Below, in pieces: positions 58,336 through 64,000 of a DNA stretch of 64,000 nt. Position numbers and translations under genes: made by a program. The stretch comes from DASRDR01 sp963812945 [NCBI: uncultured Candidatus Rokubacteria bacterium] (GTDB taxonomy: Bacteria > Methylomirabilota > Methylomirabilia > Rokubacteriales): positions 1,488,001-1,552,000 of the forward strand of contig CAWEXD010000008.1 of assembly GCA_963812945.1 (NCBI GenBank). The letters run 5' to 3'. The notes beneath the pieces were generated by a model that was not told the origin of the DNA, did no database searches, and was given only the letters and a program-made list of their open reading frames with translations. Within the stretch, counting starts at the first letter, position 1. Each line of letters opens with the position of its first letter.

Positions 58336-58575
58336 ATGACGCTTCGACTCCGCGAGTGGCGAGACCGGCGCGGCGAGTCACTCTATACGCTCGCCGAGAA
58401 GTCAGGCGTGCATTTCGTGACCATCAGTCGCATCGAACAGGGGCATCTCTCGCCCACCGTGGCGACCCTCGAGAAGCTGGCGAAGGGACTCCAGATCACC
58501 ATACGTGACCTGTTCCCCGTGGAGCGGCGCCCCGGCAGGGCGCGGAAGGGAAGCCGGTATGGCCAAGGGAAGTAG
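58336..58575 (+). CDS. XRE-family (Cro/CI-type) transcriptional regulator
   Basis: A 79-residue single-domain helix-turn-helix protein: LREWRDRRGESLYTLAEKSG then VHFVTISRIEQGHLSPTVAT and LEKLAKGLQITIRDLFPVE, the standard five-helix Cro/CI fold, with a basic tail. It overlaps the integrase gene by 17 bases. With the promoter placed where the sequence suggests, ATG 58336 would be leaderless; an ATG at 58318 lies inside the -10 region and is therefore less likely. Probably represses its own promoter and so the integrase. Confidence 0.88.
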   Translation: MTLRLREWRDRRGESLYTLAEKSGVHFVTISRIEQGHLSPTVATLEKLAKGLQITIRDLFPVERRPGRARKGSRYGQGK

Positions 58576-59752
58576 GAAGACCCGGGGCGTCTTCGAGCGG
58601 GGCGGTGTGTGGTGGATTCGGTGGACCTGCCGCCAGGGGCACCTCCACCGTGAGCGGATCGGTCCCAAGTCCGTCGCCAAGGACGAGTACGCGAAGCGGA
58701 AGGTTCAAGTGAAGACGGAAGGGTTCTGCCTCGCTCTGGTGGTCCGTGAGCGGGCCATCCCCTTCCGCGAGCTCGTGGAGGACTACACGAAGTATCAGAC
58801 CTCACACAACCGTCACCCGCAGAACGATTCGTTCCGCATCGGCTGGTGGCTCGACCGGTGGGGCGACCGCTCAGCGTCGGCAATCACCCGGGCGGATGTC
58901 GAGGCCGGGAAGCTAGCCCTCCTGGCCGCCCGTGACCCATCGCGGACCCCGAAGCGTCACCTGAAACGGACCAGCTACCGACCTGCCACCGTCAACCGTT
59001 ACCTGGCGGCGCTGCGATGCTGCTTCAACGTCGCCGTCAGCAATGGAAAGACTGTGGGGAATCCGGTCGTGGGCACGCGGTTCCTCCGAGAGAACAACAC
59101 CCGCCTGGCCTGCCTGACACTCCGGGCCGAGGCCGCATTACTCGACGCCTTGGAACCTCGGTACCGCCCGATGGTCGAGGTGGCGGTCCATACCGGCTTG
59201 CGGTGGTCTGAGCAGATGGGACTCCGGTGGCGGGACTGCGACGTGCTCACGGGAATGCTCACGGTGCCTCGAAGCAAGCACGGCGAGACGCGGCACGTCC
59301 CGATGAATAGTCGAGTCCGGGCCATTCTCATGGACCTGGCCACGCGTCGCCTTCCTGACGGCGATACGCTCGTCTTCGCGGAGCCAGGCGGCACCGTCCC
59401 TGGGAAGGCCGACCGGTGGTTCACCAGGGCCGTCAGCCGATCCCGTCACGTGCTCGCCGAGCAGGGTCACCAGGCCGATGCGGAGGCTCTTCAAGGCTTC
59501 ACGTGGCACGGTCTGCGGCACACGTTCGCTTCACGGCTGGCCATGGCAGGCGTGGACCTACTGACGCTCAAGGACCTCGGTGGCTGGAAGACGCTGGCGA
59601 TGGTGACCCGCTACGCGCACCTGATGCCCGGTCGACTCCGAGAGGGAGTGGAGCGGCTCGTGACCGTCTCGCCGGCGCCGTCCGAAATCGCCGGGGCAAC
59701 TGGCACCGCTACTAGCACCAGCGCCCTTGCCCTGTCCCCGGCTGTCGCCTAA
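58559..59752 (+). CDS. int: tyrosine-type site-specific integrase
   Basis: A 397-residue integrase that would insert and excise the element at the neighbouring tRNA-Arg. N-terminal arm-binding-like part (RGVFERGGVWWIRWTCRQGH, a beta-sheet DNA-binding fold), a core-binding helical domain (about 75-165), then the catalytic domain with Arg in HTGLRWSEQMGLRW (about 213), Lys in RSKHGETRHVP, H-x-x-R in WHGLRHTFASRL (about 317), GGWKTLAMVTRYAHL with His/Trp and the Tyr nucleophile (about 352). All catalytic residues are present, so it may be active. ATG 58559 has GGAAGGG upstream. It points to the tRNA gene, ending 13 bases before it. Confidence 0.93.
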   Translation: MAKGSRKTRGVFERGGVWWIRWTCRQGHLHRERIGPKSVAKDEYAKRKVQVKTEGFCLALVVRERAIPFRELVEDYTKYQTSHNRHPQNDSFRIGWWLDRWGDRSASAITRADVEAGKLALLAARDPSRTPKRHLKRTSYRPATVNRYLAALRCCFNVAVSNGKTVGNPVVGTRFLRENNTRLACLTLRAEAALLDALEPRYRPMVEVAVHTGLRWSEQMGLRWRDCDVLTGMLTVPRSKHGETRHVPMNSRVRAILMDLATRRLPDGDTLVFAEPGGTVPGKADRWFTRAVSRSRHVLAEQGHQADAEALQGFTWHGLRHTFASRLAMAGVDLLTLKDLGGWKTLAMVTRYAHLMPGRLREGVERLVTVSPAPSEIAGATGTATSTSALALSPAVA

Positions 59753-59764
59753 GTACGCGTAGAA

Positions 59765-59777
59765 TTGGTGCCCCCGG
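59765..59777 (+). repeat. candidate right attachment site at the tRNA-Arg 3' end
   Basis: TTGGTGCCCCCGG, covering the CCA end and part of the acceptor stem of the tRNA (minus strand), repeated exactly at 55282-55294. Integrases of this kind recombine at tRNA 3' ends and leave the tRNA intact, which is what is seen. Confidence 0.4.
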
Positions 59778-59842
59778 GGTGAATCGAACACCCGGCCCAG
59801 GGTTTAGGAAACCCTTGCTCTATCCAACTGAGCTACGGGGGC
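59766..59842 (-). tRNA. tRNA-Arg (anticodon CCT)
   Basis: The minus strand from 59842 folds as a full cloverleaf: acceptor GCCCCCG / CGGGGGC, D arm GCTC-AGTTGGATA-GAGC, anticodon arm AGGGT-TTCCTAA-ACCCT with CCT as anticodon (reads AGG), a five-base variable loop, T arm GGGTG-TTCGATT-CACCC, discriminator A and an encoded CCA (59768-59766). All stems pair. It is the integration target of the element to its left. Confidence 0.95.
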
Positions 59843-59995
59843 GTGCAGTGATCTTCGCGGGTTACGCGAGGCCTGTCAACAAAGGGGCCCTTGCGCACTT
59901 CGTGTGCCATCGCGAGGGTAGACGGTCCAGGAGAACGCGGGGATCGACGGCGCCACGCCCGTAGCGGGTACGGCGCGAGTCTCCGCTCTGGGGGT

Positions 59996-60670
59996 CTACG
60001 GCCTGGCCAGGACGATGTTGAACTTGCCGAGGAGGCGCTTGGCACCGCCGGTCCCATGGGACTCCAGATCGATCGCCAGGGACGGCTTGGCCCAGGGATC
60101 GTGGTTCAAGTTGGGGTCTCCCCTGAAGTAAAGCTGCGTCGTCAGGGGACCAAAGAGGGGGTGCATGACGGTGAAGTGAACGTGGGCGGGCCGAGTCCGT
60201 CCGGCATACTGCTCGAGGCCCGGGAGGCCCGGCGGAATGGGGTAGCGTCCCGGGACGATCGTCTCGATCTCGTAGCGCCCCTGAGCGTCGGTCAGGAGTC
60301 GCCCCCTCAACCGGAACGGCGTGCGATCGGTGAGACCCGCCGGCTCCTTGATATCGTACTGACCTGCGTGGTCGGCTTGCCACACATCGAGCAGCGCCCC
60401 CGGCAAGGGTGTCCGACAGTCTGGACCATAGACGGTTCCGGACAGCACGAGGACTTCTCCGGCCTCGCCAGGATCCGTGAGCTTCACCCGGGCTGGCGCG
60501 CCGGCCCGGTAGAACGGCCCGAGGACGTCGGGCGATGTGGGCAGACACTGCTGGGCGATGCCGGTGGCGGGAACCCCCAGGAGGCTACCGCCCATCACGG
60601 TCGCCGTCCGGCGCAGGAGCGTTCGCCGTGAAATGGTTCGGCCCGCGTTCAGGATCAGGTCGTCGTTCAT
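59996..60670 (-). CDS. Tat-exported intradiol ring-cleavage dioxygenase family protein
   Basis: A 224-residue protein of the intradiol dioxygenase fold. N-terminal twin-arginine signal (SRRTLLRRTATVMGGSLLG) and cleavage near GIAQ. Core: GPFYRAGAPARVKL, SGTVYGPDCRTPLPGALLDV with WQADHAGQYD (first Tyr ligand), PGRYPIPPG (second Tyr) and RPAHVHFTV (His-x-His ligands), the full set of Fe(III) residues. Export makes a role in classic cytosolic catechol catabolism unlikely; periplasmic oxidation of catechol-like or lignin-derived compounds is possible. It begins the ordinary chromosome right of the tRNA; the 153-base gap between them holds nothing I recognise. Confidence 0.85.
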   Translation of the reverse strand: MNDDLILNAGRTISRRTLLRRTATVMGGSLLGVPATGIAQQCLPTSPDVLGPFYRAGAPARVKLTDPGEAGEVLVLSGTVYGPDCRTPLPGALLDVWQADHAGQYDIKEPAGLTDRTPFRLRGRLLTDAQGRYEIETIVPGRYPIPPGLPGLEQYAGRTRPAHVHFTVMHPLFGPLTTQLYFRGDPNLNHDPWAKPSLAIDLESHGTGGAKRLLGKFNIVLARP

Positions 60671-60809
60671 GTCTGCCTCTCCGTTTCCGTGGTGGCGTCG
60701 CCGCCCGAACCCTGCCGCTGTCCGAGGAAATCGGGGCCAGTATACCCTTCGTCCCGCCGCGCGGGTTTGGGTGGGAACCAGACTGTGGCCGGCGGAGCCT
60801 CCCGAAGCG

Positions 60810-61832
60810 TCACATGTCGCGCGGGCGGCGGTAGTAGCTCAGCACGGTGCCGATCCCCTTGGCCCGCGCCTTCTGGTACGCGAGGTGCCCGAGCACGATG
60901 TCGCTGATCGCGAAGCCCTTGTGCCAGAAGAGGATGCGCTCGCGCGGCGACTCGCGGCCCGGCTTCCGGCCGGCGACGATCTCGCCGATCTCGCCGTGGA
61001 TGTGCTCGGACCGGAGGGCGCCCGCCCGGATCATCCCGGCGAACTGGCCGTACTCGGACTTCTGGCACTGGTTCCAGTCGTCGACGACCATCTTGTCCAC
61101 CGACAGCGGCAAGGACGACTCGACGGACTGCTCCACGCCGTAGGGCTGGATCAGGGCGCCGGGCTTGACCCAGGCGTCCCTCACGAGCACCTCCGGGGTC
61201 ACGAGCCGCGAGGCGTCGATGATGATGTCGGCGTCCCGCACGGTCTCCTCGACCGTCGCCTTCACCCGGACGGGCTTCCCGAGCTGCTCGGACATCCGCG
61301 CGGCGAAGCGCTCGCGCGACTCCGGCCGCTTGCTGGTGACGCGGATCTCCTCGAAGTCGAAGAGCCGGTCGAGCATCGGCACGTTGTACCAGGCCGTGCC
61401 GCGGGCGCCGACGTGCCCCAGGACTCGCGGCCGGTCGCCGGCCAGGTACTTCGCGCCGACCGCCGTCACCGCGCCGGTGCGCATCCACGTGATCAGCGTC
61501 CCGTCCACGATGGCGAACGGCGCGCCGGTGTCCGATCGATAGAGCGTGATCAGCGCCAGCTCCGACGGGAGCCCGAAGCGGTAGTTCCCCTCGAAGTCGC
61601 CGATCACCTTGACCCCGGCGACGTCGATCGGCTCGACGTACCCCTTCAGGATGTTCCAGTGGCGCTCCGACCGATCCAGCGCGAGATGGTCCTTCGAGGG
61701 CATGACGACCCGCTTCTCGCCGTGCGCCCGGAGGCCCAGCTCGATGGCGTCCATCGCCTCTTCGAGGCCGAGGTCCACCGCATCCACGTCTTCCTTCGAG
61801 AGGAAGAGGATGTCCAGGCCCGACGTGGTCAC
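60810..61832 (-). CDS. ornithine cyclodeaminase/mu-crystallin family protein
   Basis: A 340-residue NAD(P)-dependent enzyme of the OCD/mu-crystallin superfamily. Sequence shows the N-terminal dimerisation part (SKEDVDAVDLGLEEAMDAIE, GVKVIGDFEGNYRFGLPSE), the Arg in WMRTGAVTAVGAKYLA, the Rossmann glycine motif LGHVGARGTAW (less usual than GxGxxA/G) and IIIDASRLVTPEVL. Members include ornithine cyclodeaminase, alanine dehydrogenase and ketimine reductases; I cannot choose. Length is usual. Neighbours do not form an obvious pathway. Confidence 0.85.
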   Translation of the reverse strand: MTTSGLDILFLSKEDVDAVDLGLEEAMDAIELGLRAHGEKRVVMPSKDHLALDRSERHWNILKGYVEPIDVAGVKVIGDFEGNYRFGLPSELALITLYRSDTGAPFAIVDGTLITWMRTGAVTAVGAKYLAGDRPRVLGHVGARGTAWYNVPMLDRLFDFEEIRVTSKRPESRERFAARMSEQLGKPVRVKATVEETVRDADIIIDASRLVTPEVLVRDAWVKPGALIQPYGVEQSVESSLPLSVDKMVVDDWNQCQKSEYGQFAGMIRAGALRSEHIHGEIGEIVAGRKPGRESPRERILFWHKGFAISDIVLGHLAYQKARAKGIGTVLSYYRRPRDM

Positions 61833-61999
61833 GATGTCACCCCTCGATCCCGCAAAGTCCGGCGAGGATCACGTCATCGACCAGACGCCCGGACGTCATG
61901 CTTTGCCCAGACACCCCTCAGGATTTGGTTGAGGGCCTTCGGGCGGTCGCTTCCGACGGGTGTCCCCCGCCCTCGGCCAGGCCGGCGCCAGCGAGCGCC

Positions 62000-63004
62000 T
62001 CACGCGCCGGGCCACTCGACCCCGCGCGCCTCGAGCCGCCTCCGGAGCTTCTCGAGCGCGGTCGCCTCGATCTGCCGCACGCGCTCCCGCGTGACGCCCA
62101 TCCGCCGGCCGATCGATTCGAGGGTCAGGGGCGCCTCGCCGCCGAGGCCGAAGCGGTCGAAGAGGATCTCCCGCTCCCTCGGCGGCAGGTCGTCCAGGAG
62201 CTCCCGGAGGTCCGCCTGCCCGCGGAGCAGGCCCGCGACGGCGGCGGCGCCCGGCTCCCGGTCGACGACCACGTCCTTCAGGTGGACGTCCCCTTCCCCG
62301 ACCGGCGTCTCGAGCGAGAGCGGCGCCCGGGACGCCTCGTCGAGCGCCTCGAGGTCCTTGAGGGGCATGCCGAGCTCGGCGGCGACCTCGGCGAGCTCGG
62401 GCGGCTTGCCCTGCTCCTGGGTGAGCCGCTCGCGCGTGCGCTTGTACTTTCCGAGCAAGGCCTCCACGTGCACGGGCAGCCGGATGAGCCGGGCCTGGTT
62501 CGCGAGGGCCCGCTGGACGGCCTGCCGGATCCACCAGGTGGCGTACGTCGAGAACCGGGTCCCACGGTCCCAGCGGAACTTCTCGACGGCCCGGATCAGG
62601 CCGACGTTGCCCTCGGCGATGAGGTCGGCCAGCGGCAGCCCTCGCCCCTGATAGCGCCGGGCCAGCATCACCACGAGGCGGAGGTTCGATTCGACCATCC
62701 GCTTCCGCGCGGCCTCGTCCCCCTCGGCCACCCGCCTGGCGAGCTCGGTCTCCTGCTCGCGCGTGAGGAGCGGGATGCGGCGGATCTCCGCGAGGTAGAT
62801 CTCGATGGGCGCGCGCCCGCCGACCGTCTCGGCCTCCTCCGCCTCCAGCTCCTCGTCGGACGGAAGCTCGAGCGCCGGGGCGTCGTCGTCGAGGTCAAGG
62901 TCCGCCGGCTCGGTCCCGGCAGCCGCTCCAGGCGGCGGCTCCGCCCGCAGCAGGTCCTCGGGATCCTCGTTACCCGGCGGCGACGGCTCCCGCCCGGCGG
63001 TCAT
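62000..63004 (-). CDS. sigma-70 family RNA polymerase sigma factor (RpoS/RpoD-like, group 2)
   Basis: A 334-residue sigma factor with region 1.2 ([20 protein letters not shown]), 2 ([40 protein letters not shown]), region 3 ([20 protein letters not shown]) and region 4 ([35 protein letters not shown]). No long region 1.1, so an alternative factor close to RpoS/RpoH and not the housekeeping RpoD. Acidic N-terminal 80 residues are unstructured. ATG overlaps the TGA of the LysM/M23 gene; the arrangement equals nlpD-rpoS in gammaproteobacteria, favouring an RpoS-like role. Confidence 0.9.
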   Translation of the reverse strand: MTAGREPSPPGNEDPEDLLRAEPPPGAAAGTEPADLDLDDDAPALELPSDEELEAEEAETVGGRAPIEIYLAEIRRIPLLTREQETELARRVAEGDEAARKRMVESNLRLVVMLARRYQGRGLPLADLIAEGNVGLIRAVEKFRWDRGTRFSTYATWWIRQAVQRALANQARLIRLPVHVEALLGKYKRTRERLTQEQGKPPELAEVAAELGMPLKDLEALDEASRAPLSLETPVGEGDVHLKDVVVDREPGAAAVAGLLRGQADLRELLDDLPPREREILFDRFGLGGEAPLTLESIGRRMGVTRERVRQIEATALEKLRRRLEARGVEWPGA

Positions 63005-63798
63005 GGGACGGCGGCAGGACTCCTGAGTCCCCCGGCAGACGCCGCCAGGGTCTCCGGCTCGGGCAGCCAGAACGCGGGATTGTACTTGCGGCCGTTCAGG
63101 CGGATCTCGAAGTGGAGATGGGGCGCGGTGGCGCGCCCGGTGCTGCCCACGGTGGCGATCACCTGGCCCTGCTCGACCCAGTCCCCGACCTTGGTGCGGT
63201 TCTCGAGATTGTGGGCGTAGACGGACATGAGATCGCCGAAGTGCCAGATCTTGACGACCCGCCCGTAGGCTCGCTCCCACCCGCTCGTGATGACCATGCC
63301 GGGGGCGGCGGCCCGGATGGCAGCGCCGCGCTCGGCCCGGAGGTCCACGCCGCCGTGCCACGCGGCGCCCCGGGGCCCGAAGGGGGACACGACCGAGCCC
63401 GGCACGGGACGGATGAACTGGACGAGCGGCGTGGCCGGCGGCCGTTCCAGCACGATGTCGGCGAGCGACGGCGGCTCCTGGCTCCCCGGCCGTACCTCGG
63501 ACAAGGGCAGGCCGAGCCGCTGACCCACGCGGAGCTTCGCGTTCGGGGCGAGCCGGTTCGCTCGGCTCAGGGCCTCGACGGACACGCCGTGCTCCCGGGC
63601 GATGCTCGAAAGCGTCTGGCCGGGCCTGACGGTGTGCGCGAGCCCGGGGGAGGGGGCCGGAGTCGGGCGTGACCGCTTCGCGGAAGTCGCCTTCGTGCCC
63701 GGGGCCGGCCCCGGCGCGGCCTGGGCGCTCGCGGGCGGGTGGGCCACGAACCCGACGAGGAGCGCCGAGGCCACCCACCAGGTCGCCCAGTCCCTCAT
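63001..63798 (-). CDS. LysM/M23 murein peptidase-like protein (NlpD/EnvC type)
   Basis: A 265-residue exported protein: signal peptide (about 1-25, [19 protein letters not shown]), Pro/Ala/Lys-rich spacer, a LysM domain (about 57-100, [20 protein letters not shown] and [19 protein letters not shown]) and a C-terminal M23/LytM domain with [12 protein letters not shown] and [15 protein letters not shown]. The first has the H-x3-D and the last has HxH, so the zinc site appears complete; that differs from E. coli NlpD, which is inactive. Overlaps the acylphosphatase stop and the sigma factor start by four bases each. Confidence 0.9.
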   Translation of the reverse strand: MRDWATWWVASALLVGFVAHPPASAQAAPGPAPGTKATSAKRSRPTPAPSPGLAHTVRPGQTLSSIAREHGVSVEALSRANRLAPNAKLRVGQRLGLPLSEVRPGSQEPPSLADIVLERPPATPLVQFIRPVPGSVVSPFGPRGAAWHGGVDLRAERGAAIRAAAPGMVITSGWERAYGRVVKIWHFGDLMSVYAHNLENRTKVGDWVEQGQVIATVGSTGRATAPHLHFEIRLNGRKYNPAFWLPEPETLAASAGGLRSPAAVP

Positions 63799-64000
63799 CG
63801 CCCCTCCGAGAACCGGATGCCGAACTCGCGGTACCGGCCGGTGAACGCGACCGAGCTCACGTCGACGCGATCCACCTGCGCCAGGGGCGGTCCCGCCCCG
63901 AGGTCCCGGACGAAGTGCTCGATGGCCTCCAGGTCCCCCTCCGCTCGGATCTTGACCCTCCCGTCCGGGAGGTTCACCGCGTACCCCGTGAGGCGCCGGT
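63795..64000 (-). CDS. acylphosphatase (partial, runs off the right edge)
   Basis: The C-terminal part of an acylphosphatase, which hydrolyses acyl phosphates. The visible 67 residues contain [20 protein letters not shown] (the conserved G-x-V-x-N-x-x-D-G-x-V stretch with the catalytic Asn) and the C-terminal strand YREFGIRF. The P-loop-like GRVQGV motif with the catalytic Arg should lie beyond 64000. Stop overlaps the ATG of the M23 gene, so it heads or precedes a coupled run acyP-M23-sigma. Confidence 0.85.
   Translation of the reverse strand, partial: RRLTGYAVNLPDGRVKIRAEGDLEAIEHFVRDLGAGPPLAQVDRVDVSSVAFTGRYREFGIRFSEGR

Noticed and set aside
53418-59760. Prophage or plasmid-type system (CRISPR, toxin-antitoxin, defence genes) in the gene-poor region
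   Set aside because: No repeats with spacers, no structural, replication, transposase or toxin genes recognised; only integrase and XRE regulator are clear.

Overview
The window reads as one contiguous piece of chromosome from a very high-GC, diderm (LPS-bearing) bacterium. Evidence for the outer membrane is direct: KDO synthesis (kdsA, kdsD), the LPS transport machine (lptC, lptA, lptB and an lptF-lptG gene fusion) and an NlpD-like peptidase beside a sigma factor. Actinobacteria-like touches (GuaB3-type IMP dehydrogenase relative, LeuA2-type isopropylmalate synthase, UPF0182 protein) together with RpoN, the class V FBP aldolase/phosphatase and near-leaderless promoters fit a deep-branching lineage such as Rokubacteria/Methylomirabilota. 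That placement is inference from gene content and base composition; no rRNA is present to confirm it.

Layout. 0-9.4 kb: murJ, dtd, a Xer recombinase, a CCA-adding-type nucleotidyltransferase, pyrG, an unrecognised exported Cys/His-repeat protein, kdsA and kdsD. 9.6-15 kb: the classic lptC-lptA-lptB-rpoN-hpf-rapZ block, then a cupin and a DsbA-like thioredoxin. 15.9-22.4 kb: metK, a 39-codon remnant resembling the tail of ahcY, two glycosyltransferases and a UPF0182 membrane protein. 22.4-32 kb: lptFG (minus) divergent from valS-birA-coaX, then guaB3-guaA. 32-40.6 kb: SPFH protein, membrane protein, dnaE, accA, and a SorC-type regulator divergent from a bifunctional FBP aldolase/phosphatase. 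40.7-46.5 kb: bifunctional nuclease, glycosyltransferase, small helical protein, PaaA-like diiron protein, a lipoprotein, and a bactofilin-SH3-TPR operon on the minus strand. 46.7-53.4 kb: UspA, leuA with an attenuator leader, mgtE, a THI5/dihydroxyphthalate-decarboxylase-like protein, an MFS carrier and a small HExxH protein.

53.4-59.8 kb is different: gene-poor, less GC-rich, with gene remnants, frameshifts, tandem duplications and orphan ORFs, ending in an XRE regulator-integrase pair abutting the 3' end of a tRNA-Arg(CCT). This is an integrated, partly decayed mobile element; a 13-bp repeat of the tRNA tail at 55.28 kb is one possible left end. 59.9-64 kb returns to ordinary chromosome: Tat-exported intradiol dioxygenase, ornithine cyclodeaminase homologue, sigma-70 factor, LysM/M23 peptidase and the tail of an acylphosphatase.

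The genes worth most attention are the leu attenuator (a ten-residue leader peptide with four Leu followed by a strong terminator hairpin), the LptF-LptG fusion, the Cys/His-repeat exported protein, and the tRNA-Arg element. I did not find a CRISPR array, a defence island, a transposase or a clearly new multi-gene system.
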